A DNA stretch of 64,000 nucleotides from Acidobacteriota bacterium (GCA_021324935.1 JAJPIE010000037.1:62001-126000); one strand, 5' to 3'; shown: positions 40,419 through 50,092, numbered from the stretch's first letter. The notes: generated by a model from the letters alone, not told the origin. Program-made: numbers and translations.

Positions 40419-41963
40419 ATGCCATCATTTTCAATTCCATTGTCGGGGCTGGACGCGAGTTCCACCGGACTGTCGGTGATCGCCAACAACCTTTCGAACC
40501 TGAACACGGTTGGATTCAAGGGGCAAACCGCCGAATTCCAGGATCTGTTCTATCAGCAGATCGGAACCAGCGGCGACGGCAACGCCGTGCAGGAAGGCGT
40601 CGGTGCCTCGGTCGCCGGTATCAGTTCGCAGCTCACACAGGGCAGCATTCAGACCACCGGCGTGCCCACCGACGTGGCGATTCAGGGAACCGGCTACTTC
40701 ATTGTGAATAAAGCGGGCGAAACTCTGTATACGCGCGCTGGAAATTTCAGCATCGGCGCCAATGGCGATCTCCTAACCCAGGACGGCGCCACAGTGCAGG
40801 GCTACAACGCCGTGAACGGCGTCATTCAAGCCAACGCCACACTCGGCGCACTCGCCATTCCCACGGGCCTTGTGAATCCTCCAAAGGCCACTGGCAACGT
40901 GCAACTCGCGCTGAACCTCGACGCCACCGGCGGCACGCCGATCAGCGCCGCAAGTCAGCAGACCGGCACAGGCATTGCAGCCGGAACCGTTTTGGCCACC
41001 GGTAGCCAGATCGCCTTTAATGACGGCACCAACAATTTCACCTACACCACGGTTGCCAACGACACATTGGCCAACGTGGTCACCGCCATCAACGCCAATC
41101 CAAATTTCACCGCCTCGCTCAGCGGCAACAATCTCGTCGTCACCGCGAAGAGCGGAACCCCGATTACCTTCACCGCCAATACGCTCACCGACGCCGCCAC
41201 CGGAACCCAGGCGGAAACCTTTTCGCCCACGGGCACATCGCAGGCCGCAGGCACTTTCAGCACCTCCACGGTCGTCTACGATTCGCTCGGCGCCAGCCAC
41301 GTCCTCACCTACAATTTCACCAAAACCGGCGCGAACACCTGGCAGTATCAGATCAGCGTTCCAGCGGGGGACCTCGCGGCCGGCGGCAACCCCATCATTG
41401 GCACCGGCACGCTGCAGTTCAATGGCAGCGGCCAATTGATCTCGCCCACTGGCAGTGTGACCGGCTTGACCATCTCCAACTTCGCCAATGGCGCAAATCC
41501 GCTGACCTTCTCCTGGAATCTCAATGACGTCAACGGTGGCGCGCTGGTCACGCAAAACGCCGCTCCCTCCGCAACCTCCTCGACGCAGCAGGATGGCTAT
41601 TCCAGCGGCACGCTGCTCAACTTCACCATCGAAAGCAATGGCGTCATCCAGGGCATTTTCAGCAACGGCCAGACCAATCCCCTCGGCCAGATCGCCCTGG
41701 CCAATTTTGCCAACGAACAAGGACTCATTCGCAACGGTTCGAACGAGTTTCTCTCCAGCCTCTCCTCCGGCGCCGCCAACGTCGGTATTCCGGGCACGGG
41801 GGGCCGCGGCACTCTGAGCGGCGGCGCGCTCGAACAGTCCAACGTCGATATCGCCACGGAGTTTGCGCAACTCATCCTGATGGAACGCAGCTACCAGGCA
41901 AACGCCAAGGCCGTCACCACATTTGACGAGGTCACACAGACCGCCATCAACCTCAAGCAGTAG
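40419..41963 (+). CDS. flgE: Flagellar hook protein FlgE
   Basis: SIPLSGLDASSTGLSVIANNLSNLNTVGFKGQTAEFQDLFYQQIGTSG...NVDIATEFAQLILMERSYQANAKAVTTFDEVTQTAINLKQ. Confidence 0.96.
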   Translation: MPSFSIPLSGLDASSTGLSVIANNLSNLNTVGFKGQTAEFQDLFYQQIGTSGDGNAVQEGVGASVAGISSQLTQGSIQTTGVPTDVAIQGTGYFIVNKAGETLYTRAGNFSIGANGDLLTQDGATVQGYNAVNGVIQANATLGALAIPTGLVNPPKATGNVQLALNLDATGGTPISAASQQTGTGIAAGTVLATGSQIAFNDGTNNFTYTTVANDTLANVVTAINANPNFTASLSGNNLVVTAKSGTPITFTANTLTDAATGTQAETFSPTGTSQAAGTFSTSTVVYDSLGASHVLTYNFTKTGANTWQYQISVPAGDLAAGGNPIIGTGTLQFNGSGQLISPTGSVTGLTISNFANGANPLTFSWNLNDVNGGALVTQNAAPSATSSTQQDGYSSGTLLNFTIESNGVIQGIFSNGQTNPLGQIALANFANEQGLIRNGSNEFLSSLSSGAANVGIPGTGGRGTLSGGALEQSNVDIATEFAQLILMERSYQANAKAVTTFDEVTQTAINLKQ

Positions 41964-41992
41964 CAATTAGGCAAAAGCCGGTCCCGAGAGAT

Positions 41993-42020
41993 GGGAGCCT
42001 CGCCGATACGTGAGGCTCCC
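41993..42020 (+). terminator. Hairpin terminator candidate downstream of flgE
   Basis: GGGAGCCTC-10 nt-GAGGCTCCC, perfect 9-bp stem, 30 bp after the flgE stop. Confidence 0.65.
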
Positions 42021-42119
42021 GGAATTCTGAGAAAAAATTTAAGATTTGATTCGGATGCGCAGCACTGTTTCAAACTTGCACGAACCCCTTTTCCACGAAA
42101 ATTTCAGTAAAAATTAACT

Positions 42120-42146
42120 CAACCTTTTCCAGTAAGTTGCCGATAC
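42120..42146 (+). promoter_or_regulatory. Sigma28-like promoter CAACCTTT-N11-GCCGATAC upstream of fliL
   Basis: -10 matches 7/8 (GCCGATAA), -35 matches 5/8 (TAAAGTTT), 11-nt spacer; 70 bp before the fliL ATG. Confidence 0.4.
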
Positions 42147-42183
42147 AACGAGCCGAAGAAGCCTCTTCCCTAGGCTAATTGGA

Positions 42184-42199
42184 CGGCTCTTAAATTGCA
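42184..42199 (+). promoter_or_regulatory. Sigma54-like element CGGCTCTTAAATTGCA upstream of fliL
   Basis: GG-N10-GC, two mismatches to consensus, but only about 17 nt before the ATG at 42216. Confidence 0.25.
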
Positions 42200-42215
42200 T
42201 ATGTGTGTTCTCGGT

Positions 42216-42740
42216 ATGGCAGAGAACCCACAACGCGTTGCTGCGGAAAACAAAGCGGCTGCTGCGCCCCTGGCAACCACCATTGTCGTCGAAAAGCGTT
42301 CTTCCTTTCCCACCGTCGCGCTGCTGCTTGCCGTCGCTCTCGCCGCGGGCGGCGGAGTGTCCTGGTTTGTTTCGCAATCCCGAGCGAGTGGCTCGGAGCA
42401 TGGCCAAGCCGCGCAATCTCCGGGCCAACTCATCCATCTCGAAGGATTCACCGTCAATTTGGCGGACGCTGAAGAAAACGATTTCGTTCGCGTCACGATG
42501 GATCTGGACCTTGACCGCATGCCCGCGCCGGCCGACAAGGAAAAGCCGGCCAGTGGCCTGCCCATGGCACGCATCCGCGACACCATTATTGCCGTTCTCG
42601 CGGCCAGCAAGACTCAACCGCTTCTCACAACAGACGGAAAACTCCAACTGAAAAAGACATTGCGCGAAGAGCTCAATCGCCGTGTTCCAGAGATGAATGT
42701 CCGCGACATCTACTTCACCGAATTTCTGGTGCAGAGGTAA
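42216..42740 (+). CDS. fliL: Flagellar basal body-associated protein FliL
   Basis: Single N-terminal TM; LIHLEGFTVNLADAEENDFVRVTMDLDL...RIRDTIIAVLAASKTQPLLTTDGKLQLKKTLREELNRRV. Confidence 0.92.
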   Translation: MAENPQRVAAENKAAAAPLATTIVVEKRSSFPTVALLLAVALAAGGGVSWFVSQSRASGSEHGQAAQSPGQLIHLEGFTVNLADAEENDFVRVTMDLDLDRMPAPADKEKPASGLPMARIRDTIIAVLAASKTQPLLTTDGKLQLKKTLREELNRRVPEMNVRDIYFTEFLVQR

Positions 42741-42743
42741 GCG

Positions 42744-43022
42744 ATGGCCACCCTGCAGATGGTTCCCGCGCGGAAAAAGGTGGAAGTCTCCCAGGATCTG
42801 TGGCAGGACGCTGCGCTTTTGCCCTGCGTTTTGAGCGTGGATGTCCCGCTCCGCCTGTTTACCGTCCGCGACTTGCTGCGCCTGGAGCCGGGCTCGGTGG
42901 TGGAATCGAAAAATGTGAACGGCGCCGATGTCCCCGTGCTGGTCAACACGCGGCTGATCGGGTGGGCCGAATTCGAAGTGATGGGCCAGCGACTGGCCAT
43001 CCGCGTAACGGAATTGGCGTGA
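42744..43022 (+). CDS. fliN: Flagellar motor switch FliN-type SpoA protein, 92 aa
   Basis: LSVDVPLRLFTVRDLLRLEPGSVVESKNVNGADVPVLVNTRLIGWAEFEVMGQRLAIRVTELA. Confidence 0.9.
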   Translation: MATLQMVPARKKVEVSQDLWQDAALLPCVLSVDVPLRLFTVRDLLRLEPGSVVESKNVNGADVPVLVNTRLIGWAEFEVMGQRLAIRVTELA

Positions 43023-43327
43023 GGAAGACAAACGTGTGGGGTACGCAAGAAACTGCAATCGGTACAACCGCCGGGTCTGTGCGGCGCTGGGCCGCGCATT
43101 GGGAAGCCGTTCTCCGACTGCTGAGCCGCTTCAAGATCCGCCGCAAGGCACAGGCCCTGCGTCTTTCCGAGACTCTCGCTCTCGGCGACCGCCGTATGCT
43201 GGCCATCGTTGAATGGCGGGGCCAAACACTTCTGCTCGGTGTCACTCCGGAGCAAATCACGCTGCTCGAAACGAAGCACGAGCCCTCCGCGAAATCTCCC
43301 GCAATTAGCCAGGAGCTCTCCCAATGA
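43019..43327 (+). CDS. fliO: FliO-like protein without evident transmembrane helix
   Basis: GTGA overlap start; LRLSETLALGDRRMLAIVEWRGQTLLLGVTPEQITLLE is the FliO cytoplasmic domain pattern; located immediately before fliP. Confidence 0.75.
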   Translation: MRKTNVWGTQETAIGTTAGSVRRWAAHWEAVLRLLSRFKIRRKAQALRLSETLALGDRRMLAIVEWRGQTLLLGVTPEQITLLETKHEPSAKSPAISQELSQ

Positions 43328-44085
43328 GTCTTCGCTCCCGCAAAGGTCTCCTGCGTCTCGTCCTACGCCTTGCACTTGGCTTTGCCACGCTGGCGCCCTC
43401 CCTGCTTGCGGCCGGCCAACAAAATGTCCTGCAACTTCCGGGTGTTACCCTAAAAGCCGAATCCACGCCCGTCACCATTATCCTTCTTCTCACCTTCCTC
43501 ACGCTTCTCCCGGCGATTCTGCTTTCCATGACGCCGTTTGTCCGCATTCTCATCATCTTCCACTTCTTGCGCCAAGCCCTGGGTACACAAACCGCCCCCA
43601 CCAACCAGACCCTGATCGGTCTGGCCTTGTTCCTCACTTACTTCCTTATGCAGCCTGTGATTGGCGCCGTGCAGAAGGAAGCCATCGATCCGTACGAACA
43701 CGGAAAAATCACCGCCTGGCAGGCCGTTGATCGCTCCTCCGTGCCCATGCGTGCCTTCATGCTCAATTACACGCGCGAAAAGGATCTCGCGCTCTTCGTC
43801 GAAATGAGCAAGCAGCCGCGTCCTGCCAAGCCGGAAGACCTTTCGATGAGCATCGTCATCCCCGCCTACGTTATTTCCGAGCTCAAGACCGGGTTCCAGA
43901 TTGGCGCCGTGCTCTTCCTTCCATTCCTGGTCATCGACCTGGTCACCGCATCGGTCACCACTTCGGTCGGCATGTTCCAGTTGCCGCCGGTGGTGATCTC
44001 CACGCCCCTGAAGATTCTACTTTTCGTCGTTGTCGACGGCTGGAACCTCGTCGTCGGCTCGATGTTGCGCAGCTTTCATGTGTGA
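43324..44085 (+). CDS. fliP: Flagellar export protein FliP
   Basis: ILLLTFLTLLPAILLSMTPFVRILIIFHFLRQALGTQTAPTNQTLIGLALFLTYFLMQPV. Confidence 0.97.
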   Translation: MSLRSRKGLLRLVLRLALGFATLAPSLLAAGQQNVLQLPGVTLKAESTPVTIILLLTFLTLLPAILLSMTPFVRILIIFHFLRQALGTQTAPTNQTLIGLALFLTYFLMQPVIGAVQKEAIDPYEHGKITAWQAVDRSSVPMRAFMLNYTREKDLALFVEMSKQPRPAKPEDLSMSIVIPAYVISELKTGFQIGAVLFLPFLVIDLVTASVTTSVGMFQLPPVVISTPLKILLFVVVDGWNLVVGSMLRSFHV

Positions 44086-44094
44086 GGCAAAGCG

Positions 44095-44364
44095 ATGACA
44101 CCGGAACAAGTCGTCGGCCTCAGCCGCCAGACCATCGAAGCCGCCTTCTGGGTGGCCATGCCCATCCTGCTTTCGGCAATGGCCGTCGGCCTGGTCATCA
44201 ACATCGGCCAGGTGCTCACGTCGATCCAGGACACGACTGTCTCCACCGTCCCGCGGCTCACCGCCGTCGGCATCATCATCTTTCTTCTGACGCCCTGGAT
44301 GCTGCATCACTTGGTCGCCTTTACCAATCTGCTGTTCAGTGATTTTCGGATGTACACGCAATAA
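44095..44364 (+). CDS. fliQ: Flagellar export protein FliQ
   Basis: LSRQTIEAAFWVAMPILLSAMAVGLVINIGQVLTSIQDTTVSTVPRLTAVGI. Confidence 0.95.
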   Translation: MTPEQVVGLSRQTIEAAFWVAMPILLSAMAVGLVINIGQVLTSIQDTTVSTVPRLTAVGIIIFLLTPWMLHHLVAFTNLLFSDFRMYTQ

Positions 44365-44373
44365 GGAGCGCAT

Positions 44374-45141
44374 GTGGCCGTCCCTGTCGAAACCATGATC
44401 TTGCGCGGCGCAGCGATCGGCATGCGGATCAGCGCCGCCATTCTGTTCATGCCGTTCTTCGGCAGCGCCGCCATTCCCCGCCAGATCAAAGCCCTGCTCG
44501 TGCTGGTCGTCACTGCGACCCTTTATCCCGTCATTCCCGTCGCCCTGCAGCGCATCACTCCCTTCGCGATTGCCCGGATGGCGCTCAGCGAAATCGTGCT
44601 TGGGCTCATCATGGGGCTCTGTCTGCAATTTGTCTTCGAAGCGGTGCAGATGGCCGGGCAGATCACCGGCTTTCAGTTGTCGTTCTCTCTGGTCAACGTC
44701 ATCGATCCGCAGACCAACGTGGACACGCCCGTCCTCGCGAACCTGCACCAGCTTTGCATGCTCATGATTTTTCTTCAGCTCAATGTGCATCACTGGATGC
44801 TGCGCGCCGTGGCCCAAAGCTTCGAGCGCGTTCCGCCGGGCAGCGTCACCTTTGGCGCCGAGCAGGTCCGTCTTCTCTTCCACGCCGCCGGCAGTATGTT
44901 CACCGCTGGCCTGCAGCTTGCTGCGCCCGTTGTGCTCGCCACGATGGTGCTCGATGTCACCGTCGGCTTCGTAAGCAAGGCTGCGCCGCAATTGCCTGCA
45001 CTGTTTCTCAGCGTGCCGCTCAAAAGCCTGCTCGGCTACATCGTGCTGGCGCTGGCGCTCGGGTTGTGGCCGACATTCTTTGAAAACCAGTTTGCTCATG
45101 CGCTCGGCTGGAGCTGGCGCATGCTCGACTTCGCTTCCTAG
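44374..45141 (+). CDS. fliR: Flagellar export protein FliR
   Basis: SEIVLGLIMGLCLQFVFEAVQMAGQITGFQLSFSLVNVIDPQTNVDTPVLANLHQL. Confidence 0.95.
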   Translation: MAVPVETMILRGAAIGMRISAAILFMPFFGSAAIPRQIKALLVLVVTATLYPVIPVALQRITPFAIARMALSEIVLGLIMGLCLQFVFEAVQMAGQITGFQLSFSLVNVIDPQTNVDTPVLANLHQLCMLMIFLQLNVHHWMLRAVAQSFERVPPGSVTFGAEQVRLLFHAAGSMFTAGLQLAAPVVLATMVLDVTVGFVSKAAPQLPALFLSVPLKSLLGYIVLALALGLWPTFFENQFAHALGWSWRMLDFAS

Positions 45142-45152
45142 GAGAGAATTGC

Positions 45153-46223
45153 TTGGCGGACAACCGCACGGAAAAGGCCACACCCCGGCGCAGGACCAAG
45201 GCGCGTGAACACGGCCAGGTTCTGCGCAGCCGTGATCTTGTCTCCGCCATCACGCTGCTCGGCCTGATTTGCGCCATGGCTTGGCAGCCGGGCATCTGGC
45301 TCGCCCGCTGGGAGCGCTACTTCAGCAGCGTTCTCAACGTCGCCGAATCCACTCGCTGGGATTCCGGCGGCGTTCCGTTCCTCGCCGCCACCGGGAGCGT
45401 CGTCGTTTTGTGGGCCGGCCCGCTGCTTGCGGCCGCGTTTATCCTCGCGGTCGCCAGCACGCTGGCCCAGGGCGCTCCGACCTTTGCGGTTGAGGCGCTC
45501 ACTCCCAACTTCAATCGCCTGAATCCAGTCACCAACCTCCAGCAGCTTTTCTCGCTCGCCGGGGTTAGTCGCGTGCTCCGTTCGCTGTTGCCGACGTCAA
45601 TTATTCTGTACCTCGCCATCAAACTGATTCAGAGCCGTTCCGAAGCGATTCTTCATGCCACGCGCCTCCATGGCGAGGGGCTTCTCGCCTTGCTCGGCTC
45701 GCTCTGTGTCGGCCTGGCGTACCGGTCTGGGATGGTTTTTCTTGGCTGGTCCGCACTCGATTATTTCCTGCAATGGCGCACCTATGAAAAATCCCTGCGC
45801 ATGACCAAGCAGGAAGTCCGCGACGAAGGCCGCGAAAGCGAAGGCAATCCGGAAATCCGCAATCGCATCCGCCGCCTGCGCCGCGAAATGGCCCGCAGAT
45901 CCCTGCAGAAAGCCATGCAGCGCGCCACGGCCGTGATCACCAATCCCACGCACTTCGCCGTCGCCCTCGAATATCGCGCCGCCACCATGGCTGCGCCCGT
46001 GGTCGTCGCCAAGGGGCAAAACCTGCTGGCCCAGCGCATCAAGGAACTCGCCCGCTGGAACGATATTCCGATCGTCGAAAATCCTCCGCTGGCCCGCACG
46101 CTCTATAAGGCCGCCGAAGTTGGGCAAGTGATTCCGCCAAAGCTCTATGCGGCGGTCGCTGAAATTCTAGCGTTCATCTATCGCGCGCAGATGCGCATGC
46201 GCGGCTCCGGTGTCCGGGCCTAA
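45153..46223 (+). CDS. flhB: Flagellar export protein FlhB
   Basis: RTEKATPRRRTKAREHGQVLRSRDL; autocleavage site NPTHFAVALEY; NDIPIVENPPLARTLYKAAEVGQVIPPKLYAAVAEILAFIY; TTG start. Confidence 0.96.
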   Translation: MADNRTEKATPRRRTKAREHGQVLRSRDLVSAITLLGLICAMAWQPGIWLARWERYFSSVLNVAESTRWDSGGVPFLAATGSVVVLWAGPLLAAAFILAVASTLAQGAPTFAVEALTPNFNRLNPVTNLQQLFSLAGVSRVLRSLLPTSIILYLAIKLIQSRSEAILHATRLHGEGLLALLGSLCVGLAYRSGMVFLGWSALDYFLQWRTYEKSLRMTKQEVRDEGRESEGNPEIRNRIRRLRREMARRSLQKAMQRATAVITNPTHFAVALEYRAATMAAPVVVAKGQNLLAQRIKELARWNDIPIVENPPLARTLYKAAEVGQVIPPKLYAAVAEILAFIYRAQMRMRGSGVRA

Positions 46224-46234
46224 AGGGGAAGGCA

Positions 46235-48298
46235 ATGGCGGGTGAGCAAAAAATCGCTGGGGGCGCGGCCGAGTGGTTGATTCCGGTCGCTGCCGTCGCG
46301 CTTGTCTTTGTCATGCTGGTGCCGGTGCCGTCCATTGTCCTGGACGTATTCCTCGCCCTCAGCATCACCCTCGGCGTCCTGGTTCTCCTTTCCGCTCTCT
46401 ACATCCTGAAGCCGGTGCAGTTTTCCGTCTTTCCCACCTTGCTTCTGTTCCTCACGTTGTTCCGCATTTCCTTGAATATCGCCAGCAGCCGCCGCATCCT
46501 TCTGCACGGAAACGAAGGCATGGGTGCCGCGGGGAGCGTCATCGAAGCCTTCGGCCAGTTTGTCGTCGGCGGAAATTACGTCGTCGGCTTCGTCATCTTC
46601 CTCGCGCTCATCGCCATTCAGTATCTCGTGATCAATCACGGCGCGGTGAGAACCGCCGAAGTTGCCGCTCGCTTCACCCTGGATGCCATGCCCGGAAAGC
46701 AGATGGCCATCGACGCGGAGATGAATGCCGGTCTGATCGACGAGCATCAAGCCCGCGCGCGCCGCGAAATGATCGGCAAGGAAGCCGAATTTTACGGAGC
46801 CATGGATGGCGCCGCGCGCTTCAGCCAGCGCGACGCCCTCGCCACCATCCTCATCACCGCCATCAACATCATCGCCGGCTTCCTCATCGGCGTATTGCAA
46901 CTCAACATGCCCCTCGCCGACGCGGCCAAAACCTACACGGTCCTCACCGTCGGCGACGGCCTCGTCACGCTCATTCCCTCGCTCCTCGTCTCCGTGGCCG
47001 GCGGCATCGTCGTCACGCGCACTTCCAGCGAAACCACCGTCGGCGTCGAGTTCGGCCGCCAGCTCTTTGGCCGCCGCTTGCCGTTGCGTATTGCCGCCGG
47101 CGTTATGTTTCTCCTCGGGCTGATTCCCGGCTTGCCGAAAGTTTCTTTCTTCCTGCTGGCCGGGCTCATGGCTTATCTCGCGTCGCGCGCCAAGGCCAAG
47201 GCCGTCGAGGAAGTCAAAACCGCCGAAATCGTCGCCGCGGAAAAGAAGAAAGCGGATCCCCAGCAACAGCTCGAAACCCTGCTGCGCCTCGACGAAATCA
47301 GTCTCGAAGTGGGCTACGCCCTAGTTCCGCTCGTCGACCAAAATCAGGGCGGCCAATTGCTTCAGCGCATTCGGGCGCTGCGCAAGCATCTCGCGCTTCA
47401 GCTCGGCTTCCTGGTGCCTTCCGTGCACATCACCGATAACCTGAAGCTCAAGCCTCGCGAATACGTCGTCCTTCTTCGTGGTGTCGAAGTCGCCCGCTGG
47501 GAATTGCAGCAGGATCGCCTCCTTGCCATCAGCTCGGACCCCACTGCTACGCAGCTCGAAGGTTTGGCCACACAAGAGCCCGCCTTTGGCGCCGCCGCAT
47601 TGTGGATCGTTCCCGGCTTGCAGGAACAGGCCCTCGCCAATGGTTACGCCGTCGTCGATCAGACCTCCGTCCTCGCCACGCATCTGGCGGAGATCGTTCG
47701 CCAGTTCGCGCACGAACTCCTCACGCGCCAGGAAACCAAGAGACTGCTCGACGCCATGGCCGACGCACAGCCGAAGCTTGTCGACGAACTCGTGCCGCGC
47801 CTCCTCAGCCTCGGCGAGGTCCAGAAAGTCTTGCAGCAGCTTTTGCGCGAACAGGTCTCTATCCGCGACCTCGCCACCATCCTCGATTCGCTTCTCGATA
47901 CCGCCTCGGTCAACAAGAGCCCCGTCGCGCTCGTTGAAGCCGCGCGCCAGGCCCTTGGCCGCGCCCTGGTTCAGCCGCTGCTCGGCGAGGATCGCAAGCT
48001 CAAAGTTCTCACTCTCGATCCGGATATTGAGCACGAACTCCAGCGTCAGATCGAGCCGCAAGCCGCCGGCGATAAACCTCCCGGGGGCGTCGGTGCAACC
48101 CTGCGGCACATCCTCGAAGGCCTGCAAAAACTCGTTGGCGACAAAGTAGCGCTCAGTTCGACCATCGTCCTTTGCAGCAGCCCGTCGCGCTACCACCTGC
48201 GCCGCCTGCTCGAACCCTTTGTGCCCCGCATCGTTGTGCTTTCGCCGGGCGAAATTCCCCCGAGTGTCTCCGTCCAGACGCTGGGAGTGGTGCGATGA
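46235..48298 (+). CDS. flhA: Flagellar export protein FlhA
   Basis: LFLTLFRISLNIASSRRILLHG...VARFTLDAMPGKQMAIDAEMNAGLIDEHQARARR...ADAAKTYTVLTVGDGLVTLIPSLLVSVAGGIVVTR. Confidence 0.97.
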   Translation: MAGEQKIAGGAAEWLIPVAAVALVFVMLVPVPSIVLDVFLALSITLGVLVLLSALYILKPVQFSVFPTLLLFLTLFRISLNIASSRRILLHGNEGMGAAGSVIEAFGQFVVGGNYVVGFVIFLALIAIQYLVINHGAVRTAEVAARFTLDAMPGKQMAIDAEMNAGLIDEHQARARREMIGKEAEFYGAMDGAARFSQRDALATILITAINIIAGFLIGVLQLNMPLADAAKTYTVLTVGDGLVTLIPSLLVSVAGGIVVTRTSSETTVGVEFGRQLFGRRLPLRIAAGVMFLLGLIPGLPKVSFFLLAGLMAYLASRAKAKAVEEVKTAEIVAAEKKKADPQQQLETLLRLDEISLEVGYALVPLVDQNQGGQLLQRIRALRKHLALQLGFLVPSVHITDNLKLKPREYVVLLRGVEVARWELQQDRLLAISSDPTATQLEGLATQEPAFGAAALWIVPGLQEQALANGYAVVDQTSVLATHLAEIVRQFAHELLTRQETKRLLDAMADAQPKLVDELVPRLLSLGEVQKVLQQLLREQVSIRDLATILDSLLDTASVNKSPVALVEAARQALGRALVQPLLGEDRKLKVLTLDPDIEHELQRQIEPQAAGDKPPGGVGATLRHILEGLQKLVGDKVALSSTIVLCSSPSRYHLRRLLEPFVPRIVVLSPGEIPPSVSVQTLGVVR

Positions 48299-48326
48299 AG
48301 CTCAGAAGGATTGAAGGATACCGTCC

Positions 48327-49106
48327 ATGTTGACGACCACGCCAAAGACCGAAGAACGCTCCGGCACGCTGGACCCGCTCGAGCGCGAGCGGTTGCTCCA
48401 GGAAAATCTGCCCGAAGTGCGTTACATCGCGCGGCGCATTCATGATCGCCTGCCCTCCCACGTCCCATTCGACGATCTCGTGCATGCCGGAATCCTCGGC
48501 CTGATCGACGCGGTGGACAAATACGACCCCGCGCGTAACGTCCAGCTCAAGTCATACGCCCGCTTCCGCATTCGCGGCGCCATTCTCGACTCCTTGCGCC
48601 AGATGGATTGGAGCCCCCGAGCTCTGCGCCGCCAGGCCCGTCGCATCGAGGAAGCTCAGCGCCAGCTGGCCTCCACGCTTGGCCGTGCCGCCTCCGAAGC
48701 CGAGATTGCCCAGCACCTCGGCATGAAGCTCGAGGAGTACCAGCAATTGCTTGGTGAACTTCGCGGCCTCGATCTTGGCAGCCTCCAGGCCGGCGCCAAC
48801 GAAGACGGCCAGGAAAATCAGCACGTCTCCGTCGCCGCCCGCGAAGACGAAAATCCGTTCGAGCAATACTCGCGCACCGAAATGCGCGCCTTCCTCGCCG
48901 GCGCCATCGAGGAACTCGACGAAAAAGAGCGCCACGTGCTCGGCCTTTACTACCTTGAGGAACTCACCATGAAGGAAGTCGGCCTGATTCTGGACATCGG
49001 CGAATCGCGCGTCTCTCAAATTCACACCGCCGCGATTCTTCGCCTTCGCTCCAGGCTCCGCGAAAAATTGCAGGGCAGGAATGGCAAGGACACCAAACCC
49101 GTCTGA
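48327..49106 (+). CDS. fliA: Flagellar sigma factor FliA (sigma28)
   Basis: LPSHVPFDDLVHAGILGLIDAVDKYDPARNVQLKSYARFRIRGAILDSLRQMDWSPRALRRQARRIEEA; region 4 MKEVGLILDIGESRVSQIHTAAILRLRSRL. Confidence 0.96.
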   Translation: MLTTTPKTEERSGTLDPLERERLLQENLPEVRYIARRIHDRLPSHVPFDDLVHAGILGLIDAVDKYDPARNVQLKSYARFRIRGAILDSLRQMDWSPRALRRQARRIEEAQRQLASTLGRAASEAEIAQHLGMKLEEYQQLLGELRGLDLGSLQAGANEDGQENQHVSVAAREDENPFEQYSRTEMRAFLAGAIEELDEKERHVLGLYYLEELTMKEVGLILDIGESRVSQIHTAAILRLRSRLREKLQGRNGKDTKPV

Positions 49107-49114
49107 GGTCCGCG

Positions 49115-50092
49115 ATGAAGAAGATACTTTCTCAGGACGAAATCGACGCGCTGTTTGACGCGGCCAAGAGCAGCCAGCGCTCGATTTCCGAACGCTCCGT
49201 GAAGCCCTGTGACCTCCGCAAGCTCGGCGCGCTCAGCGCGGATCAGGTCCGCGTCATTACCACGCTGCATGAATCCTTTGCGCGGCGTCTCGGGGGCTCC
49301 CTCGGGGCTTACCTGCGCGTCGGCTTCGAGATGAATCTCGTCTCCGTCGAGCAAATTCTCTACTCCGAATTTCTCAGCCGCTTGCCCGAATTGACCTACC
49401 TGGCTTCGCTGCAGGTGATGCCCATCGACGCGCGCGCCACCATGCAAGCCGATCTCTCTCTGGTCTTCCCGATCGTTGACCTGGTCCTTGGCGGCTCCGG
49501 TGCCGATCCTATCGATCCACGTGACCTCACCGAAATCGAGGAACAGATCTTTGAAACCGTCGTCCGCTTGATGGCTCGCGACCTGCAAACCACCTGGGCT
49601 CCGGTCCTCCCGCTGGACATCAACTTCGATCAGCGTCAGCAGCACACCCAGGTGCAAGGCTTGATGTTGCCCACCGAAAAAGTCATGTCGCTTACCTTTG
49701 AAATCCGCCTGCCGGATTCCCGCGGCACGCTCAACCTCGCCTTCCCCGCCGTCATTTCTAACGCCCTGCTGCGCAAGCTCTCCGTGCAATGGTCCTACGC
49801 CGAGCGCAGCCCTTCCAAAGAAACGCAGGAGCAACTAAAAGACCGGCTGCTCGAAAGCCGCTTCGCGGTAAATCTCAGCCTGCCGCCAAGCCCGCTCACC
49901 ATCCGCGAACTGGTCGAGCTCGAGCCTGGCCGCGTGGTAATCCTCCCCAAGAACGCCCAAGACTCCATCGATTTCAACGTCGCGGGCAAGCCGATGTTTC
50001 GTGCCTATCCCATCCGGCAGGGAACCCGGCGAGGCGCCCGCATTGAGCGGCGCAGGAGTCTGCGCGGCAACGCCGCAACGGAGCAACCATGA
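49115..50092 (+). CDS. fliM: Flagellar motor switch protein FliM
   Basis: N-terminal CheY-binding motif ILSQDEIDALFDAA; LHESFARRLGGSLGAYLRV; C-terminal SpoA domain. Confidence 0.95.
   Translation: MKKILSQDEIDALFDAAKSSQRSISERSVKPCDLRKLGALSADQVRVITTLHESFARRLGGSLGAYLRVGFEMNLVSVEQILYSEFLSRLPELTYLASLQVMPIDARATMQADLSLVFPIVDLVLGGSGADPIDPRDLTEIEEQIFETVVRLMARDLQTTWAPVLPLDINFDQRQQHTQVQGLMLPTEKVMSLTFEIRLPDSRGTLNLAFPAVISNALLRKLSVQWSYAERSPSKETQEQLKDRLLESRFAVNLSLPPSPLTIRELVELEPGRVVILPKNAQDSIDFNVAGKPMFRAYPIRQGTRRGARIERRRSLRGNAATEQP

Noticed and set aside
46220-47266. 348-aa minus-strand ORF opposite flhA
   Set aside because: Asp/Glu/Gly-rich shadow ORF; flhA is certain
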